From the NCBI GenBank assembly GCA_945897915.1, contig CAMDGB010000002.1, positions 1-64,000 on the forward strand: DNA of 64,000 bases. Reading direction: 5' to 3'. The notes under the pieces are model-generated. The model was not told the origin of the DNA. It searched no databases and was given only the letters and a program-made list of their open reading frames with translations. Each line of letters opens with the position of its first letter. Positions within the stretch are counted from its first letter, which is position 1. Made by a program: the position numbers and the translations under genes. Origin of the DNA: Chryseobacterium gleum (GTDB lineage Bacteria; Bacteroidota; Bacteroidia; Flavobacteriales; Flavobacteriaceae). Positions 52,299-60,561 of this stretch are shown here, piece by piece.

Positions 52299-53540
52299 TT
52301 AGCTATCTAATTCTTGTTTTAAGATATTGATTACATCTAAAATGGTTTCTTCTTCTAAATCTGTTCTTCTTACTAAATCTGCAACATCTTTATCGATAAT
52401 ACTTCTAGCGGTATCTAAACCAATTTTTTCAAATTCTTCAATAATCCATTCATCAATTTCATCACTAAACTCTCTTAATTCTACATCATCTTCTTCTTGA
52501 ACAATTCCTTCACGAATTACATCTAATTCGTAACCTGTTAATTGACTGGCTAATTTAATGTTTTGTCCGTTTCTACCAATGGCTTTTGAAACTTCTTCAA
52601 TTTTTAAGAAAACTTCTGCTTTTTTATTTTCTTCATCAATTTTTACTGTAGAAACTTTTGCTGGACTTAATGCTCTTGTAATAAATAATTGTATGTTTTG
52701 CGTATAATTAATTACATCGATATTTTCGTTTCCTAATTCGCGAACAATTCCATGAATACGAGATCCTTTCATACCCACACAAGCACCAACTGGATCAATT
52801 CTATCATCATAAGAATCAACGGCAACTTTTGCTTTTTCGCCAGGAATTCTAACAACTTTTTTAATGGTAATTAATCCATCAAAAACTTCGGGAATTTCTT
52901 GTTCGAATAATTTTTCTAGGAAACTTGGTGCTGTTCTTGACATGATAATTTGAGGTTTATTCCCTTTAAGCTCTACGCTTTCGATAATACCTCTTACATT
53001 TTCTCCTTTTTTAAAGAAATCGTTTGGAATTTGTTTTTCTTTTGGTAGGATAATTTCGTTTCCATCATCATCCATTAAAACCACCATTTTTGGTCGTACA
53101 TGGTGTACTTCGGCAGTATAAATTTCACCAATTAAATCTTTGAATTGTTTGTAAAGATTGGTGTTGTCGTGTTCATGAATTTTAGAAATCAAATTTTGGC
53201 GTAAGGCTAAAATAGCCCTTCTACCTAGATCGATTAATTTTACTTCTTCAGATACTTCTTCTCCAATTTCAAAATCAGGTTCGATTTTTCTGGCTTCTGT
53301 CAATGTGATTTCTTCGTTCTCAAGATCTAAATCTTCATCAGCTACAACTACACGGTTTCTCCAAATTTCCATATCACCTTTATCTGGATTTATGATAATA
53401 TCGAAATTGTCATCTGAACCATATTTCTTTTTTAACGCATTTCTAAACACGTCTTCCAAAATTGCCATTAAGGTAACTCTGTCGATTAGTTTGTCGTCTT
53501 TAAATTCTGAAAATGAATCTATTAATGCAATATTCTCCAT
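52299..53540 (-). CDS. nusA: Transcription termination/antitermination protein NusA
   Basis: RNA-polymerase-binding elongation factor that modulates pausing and termination. 413 residues: N-terminal RNAP-binding domain (about 1-125), S1 domain (about 130-200, GEIYTAEVHHVRPKMVVLMD) and two KH domains (about 230-345, DPVGACVGMKGSRIHGIVRE and IGRNGQNIKLASQLTGYELD). The short C-terminus lacks the acidic repeats of enteric NusA, normal for Bacteroidota. Between rimP (14-bp gap) and infB. Confidence 0.96.
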   Translation of the reverse strand: MENIALIDSFSEFKDDKLIDRVTLMAILEDVFRNALKKKYGSDDNFDIIINPDKGDMEIWRNRVVVADEDLDLENEEITLTEARKIEPDFEIGEEVSEEVKLIDLGRRAILALRQNLISKIHEHDNTNLYKQFKDLIGEIYTAEVHHVRPKMVVLMDDDGNEIILPKEKQIPNDFFKKGENVRGIIESVELKGNKPQIIMSRTAPSFLEKLFEQEIPEVFDGLITIKKVVRIPGEKAKVAVDSYDDRIDPVGACVGMKGSRIHGIVRELGNENIDVINYTQNIQLFITRALSPAKVSTVKIDEENKKAEVFLKIEEVSKAIGRNGQNIKLASQLTGYELDVIREGIVQEEDDVELREFSDEIDEWIIEEFEKIGLDTARSIIDKDVADLVRRTDLEEETILDVINILKQELDS

Positions 53541-53554
53541 GGTATGCTTTATTT

Positions 53555-54022
53555 TTAAAATGATATTATTACTACTGCTTCTTTTATATCTGTATAAGGA
53601 ATTGTGATTGTTTTTTGAACAGTTACTTTTCCTTTACCAATTTCTTTTGGTTCTCTTGCGCTCCAAGTTAACGAGACATTTTCTGCATCTGCATCAGATA
53701 ATGTAGCCTCAAAATCACCTTGAGAGATGGTTTTAACTTTTAACGTTCTACCAATATTTTTTATATATTGTCTAACTAATTTTAATGGTGTTGAGACACC
53801 TGCTGAAGCAACCTCTATAGAAAATTCTACTTCTTCTGCTTCTAATCCGCTATCTAAAAACTTATTTACATTGATACAATCTTGTAAATTTACCCCAAAA
53901 TCACCATCTAAAACAATGGAAATTTTATTTGATTCTGAAAAATCTAAATCAATCAGAAACAGATGTGTATTCTCTTCTATGGCTTTGTCAAGCAAATTTT
54001 TTACTTTTTCTTTAAATGTCAT
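53555..54022 (-). CDS. rimP: Ribosome maturation factor RimP
   Basis: 30S assembly factor. 155 residues from the ATG at 54022 (MTFKEKVKNLLDKAIEEN); the family motif DFGVNLQDCINVNKFLD and SIEVASAGVSTPLKLVRQYI are present. The six-codon longer version begins inside a leader hairpin (54034-54054) and is rejected. First gene of the rimP-nusA-infB operon; its leader of about 58 nt contains a terminator-like hairpin immediately before the start codon, so the operon may be regulated by attenuation. Confidence 0.94.
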   Translation of the reverse strand: MTFKEKVKNLLDKAIEENTHLFLIDLDFSESNKISIVLDGDFGVNLQDCINVNKFLDSGLEAEEVEFSIEVASAGVSTPLKLVRQYIKNIGRTLKVKTISQGDFEATLSDADAENVSLTWSAREPKEIGKGKVTVQKTITIPYTDIKEAVVIISF

Positions 54023-54028
54023 CTTTAT

Positions 54029-54054
54029 AAAAAGAGGCACGCAATGCGTGCCTC
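54029..54054 (-). promoter_or_regulatory. Terminator-like leader hairpin before rimP
   Basis: Perfect 9-bp GC-rich stem (GAGGCACGC / GCGTGCCTC, 54034-54042 and 54046-54054) with a 3-nt loop, then UUUUU on the minus RNA, 7 nt before the rimP start codon and downstream of the promoter. It could attenuate the operon, or be a dispersed palindromic element. No plus-strand gene ends here that it could serve. Confidence 0.65.
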
Positions 54055-54083
54055 ATTATTTTGTTAATTACTAAATAACTTCG

Positions 54084-54091
54084 CAAATATA
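54084..54091 (-). promoter_or_regulatory. -7 box TATATTTG of the rimP-nusA-infB operon
   Basis: TAnnTTTG on the minus strand; predicted start near 54080 gives a leader of about 58 nt to the ATG at 54022, containing the hairpin. Confidence 0.6.
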
Positions 54092-54200
54092 CAACATTTA
54101 TTTTTAAATGTCCAAATATTTCATTTTTCAAAAAAAGTTAAACAATTCAAAAAAAATTGTAACTTTATACTATAAAATAACAATAATTAAATTTAAACAA

Positions 54201-55025
54201 ATGAAAACAATTGTAGTACCTACCGATTTTTCAAAACATGCCAAAAATGCTTTAAAAATTGCCGCACAAATTGCCAAAAAAAATAATGGTAAAATAATAT
54301 TATTACACATGTTGGAATTATCTACTTCAGGTAATGATGCAGTTCATACCTCGCATGAAATTCCTGAATTAATGTTTTTTAAAAATGCGGCTGTGGCCAA
54401 ATTAGAAGAACTTGAGAACGCAAATTTTTTAAATGGGATTAAAGTTTCTAGCATCGTTCAGTTTAATATGGCTTTTGAAGGGATTATGGAAAACGCGAAA
54501 AAACATCATGCTGATATAGTAGTAATGGGTTCGCATGGAGCTAACGGGTTTCAAGAGATGTTTGTGGGTTCCAATGCTGAAAAAGTGGTGAGAAATTCAG
54601 AAATTCCTGTATTAGTAATTAAAAAAGAAGATACAGATTTTAAAGTTGACACATTAACCTTCGCTTCTAATTTTTCAAGTGAAATTAAGAGCCCATTTGA
54701 AAAAGTTATTGGTTTTGCTAAATATTTCGGTGCTCATATTAATTTATTACACGTAATTACTCCAAATAATTTCTGCACTACTAGAGCTGCTAAAGAAAAA
54801 GTAAGAAACTTTATAGAAGAATTTCACTTTTCTGATTATTCTACCCACATTTACAATGACATTAATGTAGAAAAAGGAATTTTACATTTTGCAAAAGACT
54901 CTAATTCAGATGTAATTGCAGTGTGTACTCATGGAAGAAAAGGAATCTCTCACTTTTTAAACGGAAGCATTTCTGAGGATTTAGTAAACCATTCAAAAAG
55001 ACCGGTTATTGCTTTTAAAATATAA
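54201..55025 (+). CDS. Tandem universal stress protein
   Basis: 274 residues with two UspA domains. The first (about 1-145) opens MKTIVVPTDFSKHAKNALKI and has the nucleotide-binding signature GSHGANGFQEMFVGSN (G-x2-G-x9-G-S). The second has CTHGRKGISHFLNGS, with the first Gly replaced by Cys. The ATG at 54201 is chosen over the one 31 codons upstream, which lies in AT-rich leader sequence with a TAACTTTA -7-like box near 54163. Cytoplasmic, of general stress role; no specific partner visible. Ends before a bidirectional terminator shared with tRNA-Gln. Confidence 0.9.
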   Translation: MKTIVVPTDFSKHAKNALKIAAQIAKKNNGKIILLHMLELSTSGNDAVHTSHEIPELMFFKNAAVAKLEELENANFLNGIKVSSIVQFNMAFEGIMENAKKHHADIVVMGSHGANGFQEMFVGSNAEKVVRNSEIPVLVIKKEDTDFKVDTLTFASNFSSEIKSPFEKVIGFAKYFGAHINLLHVITPNNFCTTRAAKEKVRNFIEEFHFSDYSTHIYNDINVEKGILHFAKDSNSDVIAVCTHGRKGISHFLNGSISEDLVNHSKRPVIAFKI

Positions 55026-55050
55026 GTGATTTCTAAACAAATAAAAATAA

Positions 55051-55081
55051 AAAAATCCCGATTTTTCAATCGGGATTTTTT
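55051..55081. terminator. Bidirectional terminator between the stress protein gene and tRNA-Gln
   Basis: Stem ATCCCGATT (55055-55063) / AATCGGGAT (55068-55076) with loop TTTC (GAAA on minus), flanked by A5 and T6 tracts. Confidence 0.88.
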
Positions 55082-55082
55082 G

Positions 55083-55153
55083 TTGGCTCACAAGGACTCG
55101 AACCTTGAATGACTGCACCAAAAACAGTAGTGTTACCATTACACCATGAGCCA
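55083..55153 (-). tRNA. tRNA-Gln (anticodon UUG)
   Basis: Full cloverleaf on the minus strand, 71 nt: acceptor TGGCTCA / TGAGCCA, D stem GTGT / ACAC with loop AATGGTA, anticodon stem ACTGT / GCAGT with loop TTTTGGT (anticodon TTG), T arm CAAGG-TTCGAGT-CCTTG and discriminator A. The 3' CCA is not encoded. A GAAA-loop terminator follows directly. Confidence 0.96.
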
Positions 55154-55293
55154 ATTATTCTGCAATTGCGAGTGCAAATGTAGTATATATTTTATTCTCT
55201 GCAAATATTTTTTTAATAATTTTAAAGAAAAAATTAATTGGTAATCTCTCCAATAAATAGTTTCTTTGTAATCTAAATTAATTTAGTAAAAAT

Positions 55294-58200
55294 ATGATTT
55301 CATTTAACTACAGCAAATGGAATACCTACTTAGGTTGGTTTGCTTTTATAGTTGCATTAGTTACCTACACATTAACCGTAGAACCAACAATGAGTTTTTG
55401 GGATTGTGGCGAATATATTGCCACAGCTGCCAAATTAGAAGTAGGACATCCACCAGGAGCCCCTTTATATCAAATGATTGGTGCGTTTTTTGCGATGTTT
55501 GCCTCAAATGATAGTCAAATTGCTTTACTAGTTAATATGGTGTCTGTATTTTCAAGTGCTTTTACTATTCTATTTATGTTTTGGTCAGCATCTAAAATTA
55601 TACGAAAAATAGTTATTGCTACTTCTGAATGGAAAAATGAAACTTCAAAACTTACCCTGGGCGCATCATTAATTGCTGCCTTATCATATACGTTTACAGA
55701 TAGTTTTTGGTTTAATGCTGTAGAAGCAGAAGTATATTCAATGGCTTCTTTGTTTATTGCCTTATTATTTTGGTTGGGTCTAAAATGGGAAGAAGAACTG
55801 GAAACAGAAAGAGGAAATAAATGGGTAATTCTAATTTCATTAGTAATTGGACTCTCTTTTGGGGTGCACTTTTTGGCATTATTAACCTTGCCATCTATTG
55901 GAATGTTATATTTTTTCAAAACTCAAAAGAACATTACGGTTAAAAACTTTATTATTGCCAATGTACTGATATTAGCGATTTTGATGTTTATTTTTAAATT
56001 TTTATTGCCTTATACTTTATCGTTTTTTGCGAAAACAGAAATTTTTGCAGTAAATTCAATGGGATTACCTTTTAATTCCGGAACTATTATTGCTTTTTTG
56101 TTAATTGTAGCTGGCTTTTATTTTGGTTTAGCTTACACTAAGAAAAAAGAATTTGTAAGATTAAATACTTTATTATTAAGTGTTTTATTTATTTTAATTG
56201 GATTCTCTACTTGGATCATGCTTCCTGTTAGAGCTAATTCAAATATTAACATAAACGAGAACAAACCTAGTGATGCTGCCGAAGTTTTAGCCTATTACAA
56301 CCGTGAGCAATATGGTGAAACTAAATTGTTTTATGGTCCACAGTTTTCAAATACTTATGCAGGCGCTGATGAGGAAAATCCGTATTCTGATGAAAAACCA
56401 AACTACGAAAGAGACGAAAAAACGGGTAAATATATTATTACCAATAATTATAAAAACGGCAAACACAATCCAAACTCTAAACACAATGCGTTTTTACCAA
56501 GACTTTGGAGCGAAGAACACGCCAAAAATTACATGACTTTTACAAAACCCCTAGAGTTTAGTGTAAATCATGAAGCTTTTTATGACGAAGAAACTGGCGA
56601 AACAGATGAAGATAAATTAGGACAATTTACCGAAATTGTTTCTGATTTTAGAAGTCAATTTGCATCAAACAAACTTGGATTAGACGAATATGAGGAATTT
56701 TTAAAAAATTATGGTGATTATTTGACAATTGAAAAACCATCGTTTTCAGACAACATGAAATTTATGTTTGAATACCAATTTGGATATATGTATTTCAGAT
56801 ATTTAATGTGGAATTTCGTTGGAAAACAAAATGATTTACAAGGAAATTATGAAAGTTTAGAAGGAAATTGGCTTAGCGGCATTAGCTTTATTGACAATTT
56901 ACATTTAGACAATCAAAGTGAATTAACTACCGATATGAAGAATAACAAAGGAAGAAATACTTATTTCTTTTTACCTTTTATTTTAGCCATTATCGGAATG
57001 GTTTATCACGCACAAAAAGAGTGGAAATCGTTTTACGTTTTATTGCTGCTGTTTTTATTTACTGGTTTAGTTTTAAAAATATACTTAAACGAAAGACCTT
57101 TCGAACCAAGAGAAAGAGATTACGCCTTAGTAGGTTCTTTTTATATTTTTGCGATGTGGATAGGCGTAGGAATTTATGCGATTTATCAATATATTTTAAA
57201 ATATGTATCGTCTAAAATAGCGCTTCCTGCAGTATTGGCAACTGCTTTATTAGCCTCACCAATAGTGTTAGCAACAGAAAACTGGGATGACCATGACAGA
57301 AGTGGAAAATATACAGCTGTAGCGATGGCAAAAGCTTATTTAGATTCCTGCGAACCCAATGCTATATTATTTACAATTGGTGATAATGACACTTTTCCAA
57401 TGTGGTATTTACAAGAAATTGAAGAATACAGAACGGATGTTAGAATTGTAAACACTAGCTTGTTAGCAACTGATTGGTATATTGATGAGATGAAAGTAAA
57501 ATCGAATAAATCAGATGCGTTGCCTATTTCGTTTACACATGATCAATATGTAGGCGATAAAAGAAATTATTGTTTATTTAACGAAAGAACAACAGATACC
57601 TTAGATTTAGGTTTAACTTTAGATTTCTTAAAAGACGATCGTTCTAAAAAAGAAATGAAAAATGGTCAATTTGTACATTTTTATCCAAGTGAACACTTAA
57701 AAGTTAAAGTTGACAAGCAAAATATCATCAAAAATAAAGTTGTAGATAAAAAATATTACGATTCTATTGTGCCACAAATTGATTTAAAATTAAAAGGTGG
57801 TGCGATTTATAAAAACCGAATTTTGATGTTAGATATTTTTAATGCAAACAACTGGAAACGACCAATTTATTTTTCGCCAGGAAGTTTTGGAGCAGATGAT
57901 TATATTTGGATGAAAGAATACCTTCAATTAGACGGTATGGTATATAAATTAGTGCCTATAAGAACCAAATTAAAAGAAGGAAACTCCTACGACATGGGTT
58001 ATATTGATACTGAAAAAACCTTTAAAATCATCAACCAATGGACATGGGGTAATGCTGGAAGTGATAAAATTTATCACGACCCAGAAACACGTAAAAATGC
58101 ATTATCATACAGAAACAATCTTTCCCGTTTAATGGAAGCGTTAATCGAAGAAAAGAAATTTGATAAAGCAGAAAAAGTAATTGAAATTGCAATGAAAAAC

Positions 58201-58521
58201 ATGCCAATAGATTACTTTGAGTATTACACAACAGTGGAACCATTTGCTGAAGGATATTATAAAATTGGCGAAAAAGATTCAGCTAGAAAAATCTTAAATC
58301 AACTGATTAAAAAATACCAAGAAAAAATAACTTTCTTTCATTCGCAATCTGAAAAACAGAAAGCGTTTTATCGCATGGAAATTTATAGAGAAATTGAAAT
58401 TTATCGTTCGCTATTATTATTAGCTCAAGAAAATGGAGATTTAGAGTTTTATAATTCCCAACGAATAAAATTTAACAACTTCAATAACATAATGGGCGAA
58501 TATAAAAGAGAAATTGAATAA
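55294..58521 (+). CDS. DUF2723 (TMEM260-like) multi-pass membrane protein
   Basis: 1075 residues. The N-terminal half holds about ten or more TM helices, with the family-defining start TVEPTMSFWDCGEYIATAAK and KLEVGHPPGAPLYQMIGAFF and a further motif RPFEPRERDYALVGSFYIFA (about 605-624). The C-terminal part is soluble with a TPR-like end. The family is related to eukaryotic TMEM260, an O-mannosyltransferase, and has been classed as glycosyltransferase GT117, so a role in protein or surface glycosylation is plausible but unproven. A decayed polysaccharide deacetylase follows downstream, suggesting the original neighbourhood was also carbohydrate-related. Confidence 0.88.
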   Translation: MISFNYSKWNTYLGWFAFIVALVTYTLTVEPTMSFWDCGEYIATAAKLEVGHPPGAPLYQMIGAFFAMFASNDSQIALLVNMVSVFSSAFTILFMFWSASKIIRKIVIATSEWKNETSKLTLGASLIAALSYTFTDSFWFNAVEAEVYSMASLFIALLFWLGLKWEEELETERGNKWVILISLVIGLSFGVHFLALLTLPSIGMLYFFKTQKNITVKNFIIANVLILAILMFIFKFLLPYTLSFFAKTEIFAVNSMGLPFNSGTIIAFLLIVAGFYFGLAYTKKKEFVRLNTLLLSVLFILIGFSTWIMLPVRANSNININENKPSDAAEVLAYYNREQYGETKLFYGPQFSNTYAGADEENPYSDEKPNYERDEKTGKYIITNNYKNGKHNPNSKHNAFLPRLWSEEHAKNYMTFTKPLEFSVNHEAFYDEETGETDEDKLGQFTEIVSDFRSQFASNKLGLDEYEEFLKNYGDYLTIEKPSFSDNMKFMFEYQFGYMYFRYLMWNFVGKQNDLQGNYESLEGNWLSGISFIDNLHLDNQSELTTDMKNNKGRNTYFFLPFILAIIGMVYHAQKEWKSFYVLLLLFLFTGLVLKIYLNERPFEPRERDYALVGSFYIFAMWIGVGIYAIYQYILKYVSSKIALPAVLATALLASPIVLATENWDDHDRSGKYTAVAMAKAYLDSCEPNAILFTIGDNDTFPMWYLQEIEEYRTDVRIVNTSLLATDWYIDEMKVKSNKSDALPISFTHDQYVGDKRNYCLFNERTTDTLDLGLTLDFLKDDRSKKEMKNGQFVHFYPSEHLKVKVDKQNIIKNKVVDKKYYDSIVPQIDLKLKGGAIYKNRILMLDIFNANNWKRPIYFSPGSFGADDYIWMKEYLQLDGMVYKLVPIRTKLKEGNSYDMGYIDTEKTFKIINQWTWGNAGSDKIYHDPETRKNALSYRNNLSRLMEALIEEKKFDKAEKVIEIAMKNMPIDYFEYYTTVEPFAEGYYKIGEKDSARKILNQLIKKYQEKITFFHSQSEKQKAFYRMEIYREIEIYRSLLLLAQENGDLEFYNSQRIKFNNFNNIMGEYKREIE

Positions 58522-58545
58522 ACAAATACACAAGCCATTATGAAT

Positions 58546-58583
58546 ATGCCCCAAAAAGTTAGATGCTATTTGGGGCATTTTTT
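58546..58583 (+). terminator. Terminator after the DUF2723 gene
   Basis: 10-bp stem ATGCCCCAAA (58546-58555) / TTTGGGGCAT (58569-58578), 13-nt loop, then six T. The CCCCAAAAAGTTAGA portion also resembles terminal repeats of some IS3-type elements, but no transposase is present. Confidence 0.7.
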
Positions 58584-58614
58584 ATGGGAAAAAAAACCTT
58601 TGCATTCCTATAAA

Positions 58615-58840
58615 TTAAGAAAATTAGGTTACAAAAATTATGTGGGATGTTTTGAGCAAAGATTACGACGCCAGTATTTCGGCAGAAAAGTGTTATGAAA
58701 ATGTAGATAATAATGTTACTTTAGGAAGTATTATAGTATTTCATGATAGCAATTAGGCAAAAGTTAACTTGCTCAATAGTCTAGAAAAAACCATTGAAAC
58801 ACTAAAAAGGAAAGGATTTAATTTTGAAAAAATCGCCTAA
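58615..58840 (+). pseudogene. Remnant of a polysaccharide deacetylase C-terminus
   Basis: Conceptual translation gives LRKLGYK, then after a +1 frameshift in an A5 run near 58633, IMWDVLSKDYDASISAEKCY and ENVDNNVTLGSIIVFHDSN. An in-frame TAG follows, then AKVNLLNSLEKTIETLKRKG and FNFEKIA with a stop at 58840. The WDVLSKDYD and SIIVFHDS motifs are those of NodB-type polysaccharide deacetylase proteins. The 5' two-thirds is missing. One frameshift plus one stop codon shows it is dead. The 3' end abuts and slightly overlaps the convergent thioredoxin-like gene. The rest of the 315-bp gap holds only the terminator. Confidence 0.8.
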
Positions 58841-59133
58841 GCTTGTTCTTGAATAAGAGAAATTAAAGTATTGGCGTCAAATTCACCACTTTGTCTCCAA
58901 ACCATCTGACCATCTTTGTAAATCATAAAAGTTGGCAAGCCCTTAATACGAAGTGCTTCTGCTAATTCTTTATTTTTATCTACATCAATTTTAATCACTT
59001 TTGCTTTATCGCCTAAGGCAGCAGCAACGTGACGAATTGTTTCATTCATAACGATGGATTGTTCATGCCATTCCGTAAAAAAATCAATTAATACTGGCAC
59101 TTGTGCATCTATAAGTTCTCCAAATTTCGACAT
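58837..59133 (-). CDS. Thioredoxin-fold protein without the CxxC active site
   Basis: 98-residue thioredoxin-like protein. Conserved context is clear (VPVLIDFFTEW, KAKVIKIDVDKNKELAEALR, cis-Pro in IKGLPTFMIYKDG), but the active site WCGPC is replaced by WHEQS (residues 22-26), and the whole protein contains no cysteine. It cannot act as a disulfide reductase; a binding or scaffold role is likely. Otherwise intact and full length, so not an obvious pseudogene. Lies between the metallophosphoesterase gene (same strand, upstream) and the dead deacetylase. Confidence 0.87.
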   Translation of the reverse strand: MSKFGELIDAQVPVLIDFFTEWHEQSIVMNETIRHVAAALGDKAKVIKIDVDKNKELAEALRIKGLPTFMIYKDGQMVWRQSGEFDANTLISLIQEQA

Positions 59134-59207
59134 TGACCGAATTGTTTATTAAACAAATGTATATATTTTTTTAATATATCAAACAAAATTGCACATTTTT
59201 TAAGCAA

Positions 59208-60437
59208 TTACGCCTCTTTTTTGGTTTTTTTTAACTCAATAACGGTAATTTCAGGCATAATTCCTACTCTACCAGGATAGGCATGAAAGCCAAATCCTCT
59301 GTTTACGTAAATATATCTTCCTGCATTTTCATACAATCCCGCCCATTGTTTGTATACATATTGTACAGGACTCCATTTGAACCACCCTGGAATTTCAATT
59401 CCAAATTGCATACCGTGCGTATGTCCTGATAATGTTAAATGATAATGGATTTCATTATTTTTTATTTCATTTTCCCAATGACTTGGATCGTGACTCATCA
59501 ATATTTTAAAATCTTCTGGTTTAACATTTGATGTTGCCTTTTTTAAATCGCCTTTTTTGCCAAAATGAACGCCCCAATTTTCAACACCAACTAATACAAT
59601 TTCACTAGTACCATTTTGAATTTTAACATTCTCATTAAGTAACAAAGTAAAATCTATTTTTTTGTGAATGTTTTTTACATTTTCGAAATTTTGAATTTCT
59701 TCTTTTTCCGAATCCCAATCGAAATATTTTCCATAATCATGATTCCCTAAAATGGAAAATTTACCAAATTTTGGTTGGTACAATCCTTTAAACGTATCAA
59801 TCCACGGGTCCATTTCTTTGGAGTGCGTATTTACAATATCACCAGTAAAGAGTAATAAATCAGAATTTTGTTGGTTAATTAAATCTACAGCATATTTTAT
59901 TTTATCGGTATCTTCATCAAAACTGCCGCTATGAATATCTGAAATTTGAGTAATTGTCATCCCGTCAAATTCATCTGGCAAATCGTCGAAAAAAAGTTGT
60001 TGCCGCATTACTTTAAAATTATATTTCCCAATTGTCATTCCATAAAGTAAAGAAGCAAAAGGAATAGTTGCAATTCCTAAGGCAATCTGACTCACAAAAC
60101 GTCTTCTTGGGCTAAAAAATTGTTCCCTATTTTCATCAACAAAACTCATAATCACCGCTTCCACAAAACGTGAAACATCTTCAATAAATAAAATTAAGAA
60201 AATTAAAATTTTGGGCAGATAAATTAGTAAAGCCATACCAATGACAAACAAACTAGTTTTGCTTTGGCCTTTTCCTCTATCAAAACTCATGAATGAATAG
60301 ACTATAAAAAGCATCAAAATAATGGAAATAATTAAATATATCAGTAAAACCCATTTGTTTTTGGTAATCGTTTTAATTGCCTGAAACGAATAAAATTCAA
60401 CAATTAATAGTATAAGAAGTGGTATTAAACCTTTCAT
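59208..60437 (-). CDS. Membrane-anchored metallophosphoesterase
   Basis: 409 residues. The N-terminal 150 residues hold about four TM helices, followed by a calcineurin-like phosphoesterase domain with all motifs: DIHSGSFDED (with the metal-binding Asp/His), LLFTGDIVNTHS, LGNHDYGK, LMSHDPSHW and LSGHTHGMQFG. This is YkuE/YaeI-like; relatives act on lipids such as UDP-diacylglucosamine or related phosphate esters, so a lipid or envelope substrate is possible. The domain orientation cannot be fixed from sequence. Divergent from polA. Confidence 0.9.
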   Translation of the reverse strand: MKGLIPLLILLIVEFYSFQAIKTITKNKWVLLIYLIISIILMLFIVYSFMSFDRGKGQSKTSLFVIGMALLIYLPKILIFLILFIEDVSRFVEAVIMSFVDENREQFFSPRRRFVSQIALGIATIPFASLLYGMTIGKYNFKVMRQQLFFDDLPDEFDGMTITQISDIHSGSFDEDTDKIKYAVDLINQQNSDLLLFTGDIVNTHSKEMDPWIDTFKGLYQPKFGKFSILGNHDYGKYFDWDSEKEEIQNFENVKNIHKKIDFTLLLNENVKIQNGTSEIVLVGVENWGVHFGKKGDLKKATSNVKPEDFKILMSHDPSHWENEIKNNEIHYHLTLSGHTHGMQFGIEIPGWFKWSPVQYVYKQWAGLYENAGRYIYVNRGFGFHAYPGRVGIMPEITVIELKKTKKEA

Positions 60438-60561
60438 GCTTTTTTATTTTATGCAAATTAACTAACAAGTTCACAATAAACATAAATATTTAATGAAATT
60501 TAACAAAGATTTTTTATTTAAAGAATTGTATTTTTACAAACGAATAGATAAAAAACCATTT

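Noticed and set aside
54108..54200. 31-codon N-terminal extension of the universal stress protein
   Set aside because: AT-rich leader sequence with a -7-like box; UspA domains start at MKTIVVPTDF.
58546..58578. Intact insertion sequence near the DUF2723 gene
   Set aside because: Only a CCCCAAAAAGTTAGA string resembling an IS3-type end, better explained as the terminator stem; no transposase frame and no second inverted repeat.
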